Assembly (NCBI GenBank): GCA_016744135.1
Contig: JADGEX010000001.1
Span: 1,623,029-1,687,028, forward strand
Reading direction: 5' to 3'
Source of the DNA: Pseudodesulfovibrio sp.
GTDB taxonomy: Bacteria > Desulfobacterota > Desulfovibrionia > Desulfovibrionales > Desulfovibrionaceae
Length of the DNA: 64,000 nucleotides
The notes under the pieces were generated by a model that was not told the DNA's origin, did no database searches, and saw nothing but the letters and a program-made list of their open reading frames with translations. Made by a program: the position numbers and the translations under genes. Each line of letters starts with the position of its first letter. The first letter of the stretch is position 1. Below, piece by piece: positions 44,304-53,602 of the stretch.

Positions 44304-44325
44304 TTATTCCGATAAAATCAGTCGG

Positions 44326-44547
44326 TTAAAAACCGCGCATGCATTCCATGAGATACATGGACACTTCCACGCGACAGACGCCATTGTCTTCGATGACGCG
44401 CACGTTGTTTTCCGGGATCAAGGCCATATCTTCGGCCACGTTCAGCCACTTGCCTTCCAGCCACTTGGGCGTCACGCCATTCGCTTCCATTTCTTTAATG
44501 GGATAGCTCTCGGCAACAACCCATTCGTCATCTTGCACTGCAGGCAT
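44326..44547 (-). CDS. Small conserved-looking hypothetical protein
   Basis: A 73-residue soluble, acidic protein (EWVVAESYPIKEMEANGVTP, then MALIPENNVRVIEDNGVCRV). No domain recognised. AAGGAG lies upstream of the ATG, it follows alr by 13 nt on the same strand and is closed by its own terminator, so it is very likely translated as the last gene of the hldD-lptD-mutL-alr block. Confidence 0.7.
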   Translation of the reverse strand: MPAVQDDEWVVAESYPIKEMEANGVTPKWLEGKWLNVAEDMALIPENNVRVIEDNGVCRVEVSMYLMECMRGF

Positions 44548-44560
44548 AGTGTTCTCCTTA

Positions 44561-45688
44561 TTAAATATATTCCCGCCGGTTCATTCCCAGCAGACAAAAA
44601 ACTTCATAGGTAATGGTATTCCACCATCCGGCTAATTCCTCAGGGGTGATAGGGGTATTCCCCGGCCCACCCAAAAGAAAAGCCTCATCCCCTGGGACAA
44701 CGCCCCTTCCTTCACCCATAAGATCGGTTACGTCAACTGCCGTCATCTGCATACAGATACGCCCACGAATAGGTACCCGCTTGCCATGAATGATCATGTA
44801 TCCCGTGTTGGACAAAGAGCGACTGTAATTGTCGGCATACCCGACTCCAATAATCGCAACCACCGAATCACGCTCGGCAGTAAACGTCCAGCCATAGCTG
44901 ATGGATTCACCTTTTTTCAAGGGGTGGACCTGTAAGACCGGGGCAGACACATCCATTGCTGAACGATACCCCTGCCCACGCGATTCCCACTCAGTATCCT
45001 GAAAGGGGTTGCCTCCATACAGAGAGATCCCCAACCGTAAGGAATCCATACGGCACTGTTCGTGGACCATGCCTCCGGCGGAATTCGCCAGATTGGCTTC
45101 CACGTCAAAACCCGCTTTTGCCAAACCGTCCAAAGCGATTTGAAATCTGGCAGCCTGCATGGTGACACGCTCTCCACATTCCGGTTCGTCTGCCGAGGCC
45201 AGATGCGAAGTCGCCATAACCGGTGTCACCCGACTTTTCTTGAGGGCTTCGGTCACTTTATCCACTTCTTCGGGCAAGAATCCGAGCCGTCGCATGCCGG
45301 TATCAAATTTGAGACAAATATTCAGTGGACCATTCTTTTCCGCGGCGTTGATTACCCGAGTGAGTTGATCAAAATGCGAAATAGCGGTCAGGATGTCATG
45401 CTCCCAAAGGGCCTGAATATCATCATCGCCCAATGGTCCAAGCAGAGCAAAAATTCGTTTGGTACACCCGGACTGACGCAATAAAACGGCTTCATTGACG
45501 AACCCAACGGCAAAGGTATCCGCGCCTTCACTTTCCAAGGCATGACAAACTTCGGCCAAACCGTGACCATATGCGTCAGATTTGATAACCGGGATAACGT
45601 TGTCATGGTTTTTTTTGAAAAGACGGTAGTTCTCACGCAAACGATCAGTGTGGATCGTGACGCGCAGCTTATTGTATTCTATAGCCAT
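44561..45688 (-). CDS. alr: Alanine racemase
   Basis: A 375-residue PLP enzyme that makes D-alanine for peptidoglycan. PLP lysine is K36 in VIKSDAYGHG; the catalytic tyrosine lies in SISYGWTF; RIGMRLG-type KFDTGMRRLGF and GRICMQMTAVDVT are typical. Its ATG overlaps the mutL stop (TAATG), so translation is coupled. Confidence 0.96.
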   Translation of the reverse strand: MAIEYNKLRVTIHTDRLRENYRLFKKNHDNVIPVIKSDAYGHGLAEVCHALESEGADTFAVGFVNEAVLLRQSGCTKRIFALLGPLGDDDIQALWEHDILTAISHFDQLTRVINAAEKNGPLNICLKFDTGMRRLGFLPEEVDKVTEALKKSRVTPVMATSHLASADEPECGERVTMQAARFQIALDGLAKAGFDVEANLANSAGGMVHEQCRMDSLRLGISLYGGNPFQDTEWESRGQGYRSAMDVSAPVLQVHPLKKGESISYGWTFTAERDSVVAIIGVGYADNYSRSLSNTGYMIIHGKRVPIRGRICMQMTAVDVTDLMGEGRGVVPGDEAFLLGGPGNTPITPEELAGWWNTITYEVFCLLGMNRREYI

Positions 45689-47520
45689 TACTTTCTCTTA
45701 AATAACTTTTCCAGATCAAATGCAGACCAGTGCAAAACAGTAGGTCGTCCATGAGGGCAGTAGTCTCGCTCCGGGGTTTCCAACCAAACTTCAAGCAAGG
45801 CCAAAGCTTCATCAACGGCCAAAGGCTGATTGGCCTTGATAGCGGTCTTGCAGGCCATCATGGTCCAAAGATCGTCCAAACCACGCGCCTTCTCAGCCAA
45901 CGCATCTGTCAGATACTCCTTGGCCTTACCCGTATCCAAAGTGGGCGGAATACCGCGAACCAGCACCTTGGTAGGGCCGTCCAATTCAAGAACAAAACCC
46001 ATAGAACGCAATTCCTTACGCACATCCTGAAAAACTTCGACCTGACTGGAATGCAACGGGATTTCCAAAGGCAGAGCCAGCGGCTGAGAATCACCCTTTG
46101 TTCGCTGGTCACGCATGGCTGCGAGCAACACCCGTTCATGAGCCGCATGTTGATCCACAAGCACCATGGAATCACCTTGACGCAAAACAAGATAGGTATC
46201 CGCAATCTGACCGAGATAGGTAAAACCACTTCCGGCCAACGGCGCTTCCTGAACAGCGTTTGGTCGCCCGGATATTTGTGGCGCAGCAGGTTCCCGAACC
46301 ATGGAGGCCGATGGCGGCATCGGTAAATCGAGATTTTTTGAATGAACCGTGTCCGACTGAAAATCTCGATATGTAGAAAATTTAGGTCCATTCCCCATGG
46401 GCGCGGGCTGATGGTTCCGCTTGGCCGATGTCGATGAAAACATGGAACCAGTGGCAGCCGGAATACCGCTTGAAGGCATAGGCCGAGTAAAAGTCTGTTC
46501 GGGAGAGGACATGGTTTCCATACCGGGGCCGGTCAGGGCCTGCATGATGCCGCCTCGAATAGTGGAGAACACCTGACTTTCCTCAACGAACCGAACTTCC
46601 AGCTTGGCCGGATGCACATTCACATCCACCTCATCACGAGGCAGCTCAAGGAACAAGACGATCTGCGGATATTCGCGAGACAGAAGCATACCTTTATATG
46701 CCTGTCGGACAGCGGAAAGCATGAGCTTGTCCTGCACCTGACGACCATTAACATACAGCAAAATACGGTTGCCTCGCCCTTGCGCGGTGGCCGGAGCACC
46801 AGCGACACCGTGAGCACGGTACCCATTTCGCTCAAAATCAAATGGCGTCAACCCTTCACAAATATTCGGCGGCCAAAATGCACTCAGTCGGGTCGTCAGG
46901 TCCTGATCCACAGGCAGTCGAAAAGCCTCCCGTCCGCCCATGGTCAAAGAAAATCCAGTGGACAAATGAGCCAGGCTGGTCCGCATAAGCGTATCCTGAC
47001 AACGACGATTCTCCGTGGCTTCAGTCTTGAGAAATTTAAGCCGCGCCGGAGTGTTGGCGAACAAGTCCCGCACCTCAACACGAGTACCGGAAGCCAGGGC
47101 CGCAGGCCCTTCACCAACGACTTCACCAGACCGAACCTCGATAGAGGCGGCTTCATCAGCTCCTTGCGCACAGGAGGTCATCACAAACCGCGACACCGAA
47201 GCAATACTGGGCAACGCTTCACCACGAAAGCCAAAAGAACCAATGGCGGACAGATCTCCGAACTCACGAATTTTGCTGGTGGCGTGCCGAGTTACGGCCA
47301 AATTAAGTTGATCCCCATTGATGCCCGAACCATTGTCCTGCACAACCATGAGTGCACGTCCGCCATTTTCCAGCGTCACATCCACACGAGTAGCCCCAGC
47401 ATCAAGGCTGTTTTCCACCAATTCCTTGACCACGCTGGCAGGTCGCTCCACCACTTCACCGGCAGCGATCTGATTCTTCAAGCCCGGAGGCAGAATTTTA
47501 ATTTCAGGTATATGTGTCAT
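45688..47520 (-). CDS. mutL: DNA mismatch repair protein MutL
   Basis: A 610-residue mismatch repair factor. The GHKL ATPase is complete (ENSLDAGATRVDVTLENGG, DNGSGI, TRHATSKI, GFRGEALPSI). The C-terminal domain keeps DQHAAHERVLL, ACKTAIKANQPL and CPHGRP of the endonuclease-type MutL, but the second glutamate of the DQHA(X)2E(X)4E motif is alanine here (ERVLLA). Length is normal. lptD lies just upstream with 1 nt between stop and start. Confidence 0.95.
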   Translation of the reverse strand: MTHIPEIKILPPGLKNQIAAGEVVERPASVVKELVENSLDAGATRVDVTLENGGRALMVVQDNGSGINGDQLNLAVTRHATSKIREFGDLSAIGSFGFRGEALPSIASVSRFVMTSCAQGADEAASIEVRSGEVVGEGPAALASGTRVEVRDLFANTPARLKFLKTEATENRRCQDTLMRTSLAHLSTGFSLTMGGREAFRLPVDQDLTTRLSAFWPPNICEGLTPFDFERNGYRAHGVAGAPATAQGRGNRILLYVNGRQVQDKLMLSAVRQAYKGMLLSREYPQIVLFLELPRDEVDVNVHPAKLEVRFVEESQVFSTIRGGIMQALTGPGMETMSSPEQTFTRPMPSSGIPAATGSMFSSTSAKRNHQPAPMGNGPKFSTYRDFQSDTVHSKNLDLPMPPSASMVREPAAPQISGRPNAVQEAPLAGSGFTYLGQIADTYLVLRQGDSMVLVDQHAAHERVLLAAMRDQRTKGDSQPLALPLEIPLHSSQVEVFQDVRKELRSMGFVLELDGPTKVLVRGIPPTLDTGKAKEYLTDALAEKARGLDDLWTMMACKTAIKANQPLAVDEALALLEVWLETPERDYCPHGRPTVLHWSAFDLEKLFKRK

Positions 47521-47521
47521 G

Positions 47522-49912
47522 CTAAAAACTCAGGAGGTCAAAACCCAATTTAAACTGATTGTCATTAGGCTTCTGGGTAAAGGCGAAATACAATGAATAG
47601 CACTCGGCCGCCCAATCAAGTTGGAGCGTCCGCTCAATATCACGACTCGAAACGAAATCATGACGGTACTTGCCGCTGATCGCAAAATCTTCAGACGCCT
47701 GCCACTTAGCTTCAAGCCTCAGGATGGACATTTCATCTGTCCGTTCCCGCAGGTATTCGTCAACTTCGGCCTGAAAATCGTAACCAACAACAATTTCACC
47801 CAAGTCATCATCGAGCAACTTGAGCGAAGTTTCGCTCTGGGTCATGTCGCTCATGTATGGAGAGAACCAGTTTCTGGTCAGGATCTCAATGAACGTATCC
47901 GGTTTGATCCGCAATTCTGCCATGACGTCAGAGAACGGACGGCGCTCATATTTTGATCTCTGGTCGTTGCGACTTCCCTCTTTCAAATCATAGGACTGCT
48001 CCACGCGGAAGAGCAGGAAATCCAGATAATCGATGGAAGTTTTTGCCACAGGTTCGCCGTCTTTGCCGGGTGACAACATCACACTGTCACGTCGTCTGTC
48101 GAGGGTGTTGGTCAACGAATACGTCACCCTATTTTCCCCGTCGATACGGTCATAGGCGTCAAAATACGGCAGCTTGGACTGGCCGGTAACGGTCGGGGTG
48201 TACCCGTATTGTACACGAGGCACGATGGAATGTTTAAGGCGAGTCCAGCGGGATGTTCCTGCCAGACTGAGTTCCGGTTTAGCCGCTTCGTTAATAGTAA
48301 ATGTCTTGGTCATTTCTGAAAACGCAGTGAAACCGGCAGACCACAGGGTACGGCTCTGGAAACCGCCTTTAATTTCGTCGGTGTTGATAACCTGATCTCG
48401 ACCACCCGGCCCATCAACTGTAAGCTCGCCGGTCTTTTCATGCGAGGTCAGACTGTAGGCAGTGTAATCGGCAGACACCGAAGGAATCAGTGTCAGCAAA
48501 CTAGTCTTGATGGGCATTTTCACTTCAGGGGTTACACGGAATCGGTGACCGGAGTTTCCGTATTCCCTATAAAAATAATTATATTTCGTTCCCATGGAGA
48601 CTTCAAGCGGCGATCCAAACAACGACTGCTGAAAAGCAAAACCATCGAGTTCTGGCATTTTCTGGACTGTATCGTTCTTGTCAGTGGGATTATTGTCGTT
48701 CATAAACCGCAGGTTCTGATCATACTGAACCAATCCGACCACACCGAATCGATCCCAACTCCGACTTATATAGGCGGTACTGAAACGATCCAGGGAATCC
48801 TTGTTCTCGATATCACGACCAAAAATATCAACAAAATCTTCACGGGCGGTATCGAACCCGGTTGGACCATCTTGAAAATCGCGCAAATAATTCTGATCAG
48901 ATACCAAATCAAGATCCAACTTGACCTTCCATTTGGGGCTGCCGAGCCAACCATCATATTTACTGCGGACCCACCAGCGATCCTGATTATTTCGGGTCAG
49001 ACCGTCTCCCTGATAATCATCCCACTCGTCAGCTTCAGTGGATGCCCTACGGTTATCCCGCATCACATCCACCTGCCACAACCCCTTGGTATCAGCGTCT
49101 TCAGCGTGCCTAAATTGAATGCCTTGCATGTAGCCACGCTTGCTCATGTAATTCTGATAAAAAGTGGCATCCATTTCGTCGTTGATAACCCAATAATACG
49201 GCAGGTTGACCTGCATACCAAGTTTTTTACTGCTCGAAATAGAAGGGATGAGAAAGCCACTCTGCCGTTTGGTTCTTCCGGGCAAAGCCATATACGGCCA
49301 ATAAAAAACCGGGACATCCTTGATGCGGAAGGCCGAACGATAGAGATGAACGCGACCGTCCAAAGTGACATCGCCTTCCTCGGAAGTCACAGACCACGCG
49401 GGCTTCTCTCCAGAACAAGACGTAACTTTGGCATTTTTGAAAGAATAGCTATCGCCTTTATTCTTGGCGACCCGATCAGCTTCGACATAAATATGCGGCT
49501 TGGCCATGAACAACTTGCCCTTCTTGAGCCAGCCAGTCATGTTATTCAGATCAAATTCGCCTTCCTCCGCCTGAAGGAAATCACCACCCCACTGCGCTCG
49601 GATATTTCCCTTAAGGAAAACCCAACCCGTGGACTGATAATACCGTGCAAAATCAGCGCGCAACTGATCCTCACCAAGACTCAGCGAACAGTTGCCAAAG
49701 GCTTCCATATATTCACTGGTATGATCGCCCACCACCCGATCAGCGGAAAAAGTCCATTCGGCTTGATCAGGCTGTTCGACAGGGGCTTCGGGCACGTATC
49801 GACGCACCCGATTCGGCTCGGGAGTCTTGCCGATGAGTGTCCACGGCAGGCACAACGAGAGAACAAGGATCGCTCCTGCGACCAGAGCTATGTGCGTCAA
49901 CTTTCGTTTCAA
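47522..49912 (-). CDS. lptD: LPS-assembly outer membrane protein LptD
   Basis: A 796-residue outer membrane protein that inserts lipopolysaccharide into the outer leaflet with LptE. After an N-terminal signal-like helix comes an OstA-type beta-jellyroll (FSADRVVGDHTSEYMEAFGN), then the LptD barrel marked by DVPVFYWPYMALPGRTKRQS and GFLIPSIS. The chain ends in phenylalanine (FDLLSF), the usual barrel-assembly signal. Upstream hldD, also an LPS gene, is 12 nt away. Confidence 0.93.
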   Translation of the reverse strand: MKRKLTHIALVAGAILVLSLCLPWTLIGKTPEPNRVRRYVPEAPVEQPDQAEWTFSADRVVGDHTSEYMEAFGNCSLSLGEDQLRADFARYYQSTGWVFLKGNIRAQWGGDFLQAEEGEFDLNNMTGWLKKGKLFMAKPHIYVEADRVAKNKGDSYSFKNAKVTSCSGEKPAWSVTSEEGDVTLDGRVHLYRSAFRIKDVPVFYWPYMALPGRTKRQSGFLIPSISSSKKLGMQVNLPYYWVINDEMDATFYQNYMSKRGYMQGIQFRHAEDADTKGLWQVDVMRDNRRASTEADEWDDYQGDGLTRNNQDRWWVRSKYDGWLGSPKWKVKLDLDLVSDQNYLRDFQDGPTGFDTAREDFVDIFGRDIENKDSLDRFSTAYISRSWDRFGVVGLVQYDQNLRFMNDNNPTDKNDTVQKMPELDGFAFQQSLFGSPLEVSMGTKYNYFYREYGNSGHRFRVTPEVKMPIKTSLLTLIPSVSADYTAYSLTSHEKTGELTVDGPGGRDQVINTDEIKGGFQSRTLWSAGFTAFSEMTKTFTINEAAKPELSLAGTSRWTRLKHSIVPRVQYGYTPTVTGQSKLPYFDAYDRIDGENRVTYSLTNTLDRRRDSVMLSPGKDGEPVAKTSIDYLDFLLFRVEQSYDLKEGSRNDQRSKYERRPFSDVMAELRIKPDTFIEILTRNWFSPYMSDMTQSETSLKLLDDDLGEIVVGYDFQAEVDEYLRERTDEMSILRLEAKWQASEDFAISGKYRHDFVSSRDIERTLQLDWAAECYSLYFAFTQKPNDNQFKLGFDLLSF

Positions 49913-49924
49913 GAAAATCTCTTC

Positions 49925-50905
49925 CTACCTGGATGTCAGGTACGGGTTGTCCTGGTTCAAATAATTTTGCACGTAATCCTTTGCCCCATCTTCGAGACTC
50001 GTCATTTTCACGTCGCACCCAACAGCTGAGAGCTTGCCCATGTCTGCCTGGGTAAAATACTGATATTTATCACGAATAGATTCAGGCATGGGAATATATT
50101 CAATATTCGGCTCTTTATCCAGCGCAGTAAAAACCGAATTGGCCAAATCATTCCAGGTTCTTGCAGTTCCTGTACCGATATTAAAGATGCCGCCCGTATC
50201 CTTATGTTCCAAAAACCAAGCCATAATATCGACGCAGTCCTTAATATATACGAAGTCACGCTTCTGACCGCCGTGGGGATATTCATCACGGTAGGATTTG
50301 AACAATTTAAGTTGGCCGGTCTCCAAAATCTGTTTGTGTGCTTTGCAGATGACCGATTTCATATCATCTTTATGGTATTCGTTAGGCCCAAATACATTGA
50401 AAAACTTGAGACTGACAATCTGATCGAGAATACCAGAATCCTTGGCCCAGATATCGAACAGCTGCTTGGAATAGCCATACATATTCAACGGCCTGAGTTT
50501 ATCTATGCCATCATGGTCGTCCTTGAAACCATACTCGCCATTCCCATAGGTCGCTGCGCTGGAAGCGTTAATGAACCGTGCTCCATGGGCAAGGCAAAAT
50601 CGACATACATACTGTGTATAGCGGTAATTATTTTCCATAAGGAAATCGGCATCCAGTTCCGTGGTGGAAGAACAGGCGCCCATATGGATAACCGCATCAG
50701 TTTCAAATTGATCATCGCCTTCAAGAATAAATTTGAGGAACTGATCGCGGTGCAAATAGTCCTGATAGCGCAACCCCACAAGGTTGCTCCATTTCTCACT
50801 CGTGGAGAGGTTGTCGACAACCAAAATGTCATCGATACCCATCTGGTTGAGCTTCCAGACCATGGCGCTGCCAATGAACCCTGCGCCACCCGTGACTATA
50901 TACAT
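49925..50905 (-). CDS. hldD: ADP-L-glycero-D-manno-heptose 6-epimerase
   Basis: A 326-residue short-chain dehydrogenase-type epimerase for the heptose of LPS core. NAD(P)-binding GGAGFIGSAMVW at the start, GACSSTTELDADFLMENN, the catalytic YGYSKQLFD (Tyr-Lys) and GQKRDFVYIKDCVD are family marks. First gene of the leftward envelope/repair block. Confidence 0.94.
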   Translation of the reverse strand: MYIVTGGAGFIGSAMVWKLNQMGIDDILVVDNLSTSEKWSNLVGLRYQDYLHRDQFLKFILEGDDQFETDAVIHMGACSSTTELDADFLMENNYRYTQYVCRFCLAHGARFINASSAATYGNGEYGFKDDHDGIDKLRPLNMYGYSKQLFDIWAKDSGILDQIVSLKFFNVFGPNEYHKDDMKSVICKAHKQILETGQLKLFKSYRDEYPHGGQKRDFVYIKDCVDIMAWFLEHKDTGGIFNIGTGTARTWNDLANSVFTALDKEPNIEYIPMPESIRDKYQYFTQADMGKLSAVGCDVKMTSLEDGAKDYVQNYLNQDNPYLTSR

Positions 50906-51054
50906 AAAATCTCCTCGTTGACGAAAAATGACACACCGTTACGGTGTAAACAACTATACATACTGTGTTAGCGACAGGGACGCAACCCGAAGAATCAGGA
51001 CTTTCCTGCCGCCTTCATACATTTATTATTGTATTATTTTTTAGCAGCCCCCCC

Positions 51055-51083
51055 TTGCGCCATGCACAACTCTTGCGTATATT
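51055..51083 (+). promoter_or_regulatory. Sigma-70 type promoter of the vWA-OmpA gene
   Basis: TTGCGC (51055-51060), exactly 17 nt spacer, TATATT (51078-51083). Start expected near 51090, giving a leader of about 57 nt. Confidence 0.6.
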
Positions 51084-51146
51084 CATAAAACATGTGGCAC
51101 CAGCTTATTCAAACTCATTGGAAATAATCTCTAAAGGAGTGAAATC

Positions 51147-52196
51147 ATGAATCAATCCAAAAAAATGCTCATGCTGACTCTTGCCGCTGTCATGGTGTTC
51201 ACCTTCGCCATGGCTGCAACCGCAAGTGCAAAGATGGTCAAACAAGTCGATAATTTTATCCTCTTTGTTGACCAGTCAGGCTCTATGGCCATGACCCATG
51301 AAGGTCTCGGTGAGAAAAAGATCGATCTGGCCGTACAGACGATCAAGGCAATGAACAAGGCTATCCCCGAGCTTGACTACAACTCTGCCGTGTTCATGTT
51401 TGCCCCGTTCGAAGCCAAATGCCCACCCAAGGCATACGACAAGGCTTCTGTAGACGCTGCAGCGGATCGTATCACGACTGAATATGAAATTTTCAATCGC
51501 AGCACTCCTCTGGGCGCAGGCCTGGCAGATGTCGCCCCTGTAGTTGCCAGCATGTCGGGTAAAACCGCTCTGGTTATCTTCACTGATGGAGATTCCAACA
51601 TCGGCGCCGACCCTGTCGGTGTTGCTCAGGATCTGTACAAGACTTACGGCGACAACCTGTGTGTCCACGTTGTCAGCTTTGCCGACAACGCAGCTGGCGA
51701 AGCCACCATCAACGGCATCCGCAAGGCGTTCCCCTGCTCCGTAGCAACCGACGCAGCGACCTTGATGAACGCAGCAGCCATGGATCAGTATGCAGAACAG
51801 GTTTTCTACGATGTAGTCGCAGATGAACCTGCTCCGGCTCCTGTAGTAACCCCGATGGCCAAAGAGGTTGTATCCTTCAACCTGAACTTCGGCTTTGACA
51901 AGTACGCAATCACCGACGAAATGGTTCCTGTGCTTGAACAGGCTAAGATGATTCTGGAAGAAGACTCTGCAGCAACGTACGAAGTGTCTGGTTACACTGA
52001 CTCCACCGGTGCAGAAGCATACAATCAGGGTCTGTCCGAACGCCGCGCCAATTCCGTCGTGGAATGGCTGACCGCCAATGGCATCGACGCTTCCCGTCTG
52101 GAAGCCAAGGGCTATGGCGAAACCAATCCGAAGTATGACAATACCACCAAGGAAGGCCGCAGACTGAATCGTAGGGTTGAAATCCAAACCAAGTAG
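51147..52196 (+). CDS. Secreted von Willebrand A domain fused to OmpA C-terminal domain
   Basis: A 349-residue periplasmic or outer-membrane-associated protein. Signal peptide to about residue 29 (ATASA). Residues 34-225 are a vWA fold with a MIDAS metal site (DQSGSM, later FTDGDSN). Residues 240-349 are an OmpA-type peptidoglycan-binding domain (NFGFDKYAITDEM, GYTDSTGAEAYNQGLSERRA, KEGRRLNRRVEI). So it can hold to the cell wall by one end and bind a protein ligand by the other. AAAGGAG precedes the ATG, a good promoter lies upstream, and codon use looks like a highly expressed gene. Confidence 0.9.
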   Translation: MNQSKKMLMLTLAAVMVFTFAMAATASAKMVKQVDNFILFVDQSGSMAMTHEGLGEKKIDLAVQTIKAMNKAIPELDYNSAVFMFAPFEAKCPPKAYDKASVDAAADRITTEYEIFNRSTPLGAGLADVAPVVASMSGKTALVIFTDGDSNIGADPVGVAQDLYKTYGDNLCVHVVSFADNAAGEATINGIRKAFPCSVATDAATLMNAAAMDQYAEQVFYDVVADEPAPAPVVTPMAKEVVSFNLNFGFDKYAITDEMVPVLEQAKMILEEDSAATYEVSGYTDSTGAEAYNQGLSERRANSVVEWLTANGIDASRLEAKGYGETNPKYDNTTKEGRRLNRRVEIQTK

Positions 52197-52244
52197 AGCT
52201 ATACAGAAATGGCTGGGCGACACTGTCGCCCAGCCTATAGCTCT
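52195..52244. repeat. Two-tier palindrome at the end of the vWA-OmpA gene
   Basis: Outer arms AGAGCTATA (52195-52203) and TATAGCTCT (52236-52244) enclose inner arms GGCTGGGCGACA (52211-52222) and TGTCGCCCAGCC (52224-52235). It overlaps the stop codon region. No T-run follows, so mRNA protection is more likely than termination. Confidence 0.8.
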
Positions 52245-52263
52245 GGTTAGAGGATTCAACACC

Positions 52264-52776
52264 ATGAAGACATTTGTTTTATCAGCCTTTTTGGCCGCAT
52301 TTCTGACCGGGGCTTTTTTTGTGCCCGCTGCAAATGCTCAAGACACTACCGTCACCACCAAGGTGGCAATAGCTGCTCCAAGCGCAACAACACCAGCCGT
52401 ATCCAGTAAAAATCTACCGATTTATCTTGATCATGACTTGGCTAAAAAACATGCGGATTTCACCCGTTTTGCCAAAGTCCGGGTCAAAGCCATGGACAGA
52501 AACCACCGTCTGGCCAAAAGCCGCATGCAGATCACCAAACTCTCCAACGGCTCCTACAAAGCTCTCTATCACGCCATCGACTATGCAACTGTAGTCTGCA
52601 AAGTACGCCGCTCCAGCTCAAAATCCATTCCATATGTTGCGATTCTTAGTTACCGAGAAATGATCATGGAAACGACTGCATTATCCCCTGAAAAATGTCG
52701 TACAGGCGAATTCAAACCAGTCTCAATTATCCCCAACCGCCAGATATTCAGCCACAAAAAGGGCCGCTGGCAATAA
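52264..52776 (+). CDS. Secreted hypothetical protein
   Basis: A 170-residue protein with a clear Sec signal (MKTFVLSAFLAAFLTGAFFV, cleavage near ANA, residue 25). The mature part is basic and ends KKGRW; a region IDYATVVCKVRRSSSK near the middle has a lone cysteine pattern with a later C in SPEKC, so one disulfide is possible. No domain recognised. It follows the vWA-OmpA gene by 67 nt, most of which is a palindrome, and may be co-transcribed. Confidence 0.7.
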   Translation: MKTFVLSAFLAAFLTGAFFVPAANAQDTTVTTKVAIAAPSATTPAVSSKNLPIYLDHDLAKKHADFTRFAKVRVKAMDRNHRLAKSRMQITKLSNGSYKALYHAIDYATVVCKVRRSSSKSIPYVAILSYREMIMETTALSPEKCRTGEFKPVSIIPNRQIFSHKKGRWQ

Positions 52777-52850
52777 CAAAAAGGTTGACCTTCGCAGGAC
52801 GAACTCACAGCTCGGTCTTGTCGTGCGTCTCCCCTCCAGCAGGAACAATC

Positions 52851-53048
52851 ATGGACGGACAGAAAAGAAAAGATATCAGCCCCGGTTTGCAAGTAAATAT
52901 AGTCCTGAAAAAAGACCAACGATCCGGCAGACTGACCCAGGGGGTCGTCGCCAAACTCCTGACAAAATCCCCAACTCATCCCCATGGCATCAAGGTTCGC
53001 CTTGAAGACGGTCAGGTCGGACGAGTCAAAGAAATTCTCCCGGAATAA
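52851..53048 (+). CDS. YwbE-family small protein
   Basis: A 65-residue protein of the DUF2196/YwbE family (ISPGLQVNIVLKKDQRSGRL, then VAKLLTKSPTHPHGIKVRLE). Its start is chosen at the ATG with AGGA 7 nt upstream. Function of the family is unknown; the beta-rich fold suggests nucleic-acid contact, which is only a guess. It precedes the yaiI-type gene by 12 nt. Confidence 0.85.
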   Translation: MDGQKRKDISPGLQVNIVLKKDQRSGRLTQGVVAKLLTKSPTHPHGIKVRLEDGQVGRVKEILPE

Positions 53049-53060
53049 GGTCGTCCCTTC

Positions 53061-53528
53061 ATGACCATGCACATATGGGTCGATGCGGACGCCTGTCCCA
53101 ATGTTATCAAGGACATTCTGTACAAGGTTGTCGCACGGCGTCAGGTCAAACTGACACTGGTGGCCAACATATCTCTTTCCGTACCATCTTCGCCTCTCAT
53201 CAATTCCATTGTTGTCCCTTCCGGCTTTGACGAAGCCGACAATGAAATTGCCCGTCAGGTCTCACCCGGCGATCTGGTAATCACTGCCGATATCCCTCTG
53301 GCAAATGCCATTGTGGATAAAGGTGCTACTGGCCTCAACCCTCGTGGCGAGTTGTACACCGAGGATAATGTCAAAGGCCTGCTACGCATGCGCAACCTTA
53401 TGGAAGAACTCCGTAGCGGTGGAATGGTAGCGGGTGGCCCGCCACCGATCGGTCCTAAAGACAAACAGGAATTTACCAACCAACTCGACCGATTCCTGAC
53501 ACGAAACATGAAAAAGCCCGTCCTCTAA
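53061..53528 (+). CDS. YaiI/YqxD family protein (DUF188, PIN-like fold)
   Basis: A 155-residue protein. Family marks are IWVDADACPNVIKDIL, the acidic ITADIPLANAIVDKGA and NPRGELYTEDNV, which recall the metal-binding acids of PIN-type nucleases. Activity in the family is not established. The stop codon lies in the loop of the terminator that ends the transcript. Confidence 0.9.
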   Translation: MTMHIWVDADACPNVIKDILYKVVARRQVKLTLVANISLSVPSSPLINSIVVPSGFDEADNEIARQVSPGDLVITADIPLANAIVDKGATGLNPRGELYTEDNVKGLLRMRNLMEELRSGGMVAGGPPPIGPKDKQEFTNQLDRFLTRNMKKPVL

Positions 53529-53543
53529 GAGGACGGGCTTTTT
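53511..53543. terminator. Terminator overlapping the yaiI-type gene end
   Basis: AAAAAGCCCGTCCTC (53511-53525) pairs perfectly with GAGGACGGGCTTTTT (53529-53543); the loop is the stop codon TAA. It also faces the end of roo. Confidence 0.95.
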
Positions 53544-53602
53544 ATTTCTATTCTCAAACAACTCACGTTGTTCGAATGACGCTACAAAACGTCACAATAC
53601 TA

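Noticed and set aside
48440..50029. Open frame of 529 codons on the plus strand
   Set aside because: It is wholly antisense to lptD, has no ribosome site, and its product is low-complexity without recognisable motifs; lptD is well supported.
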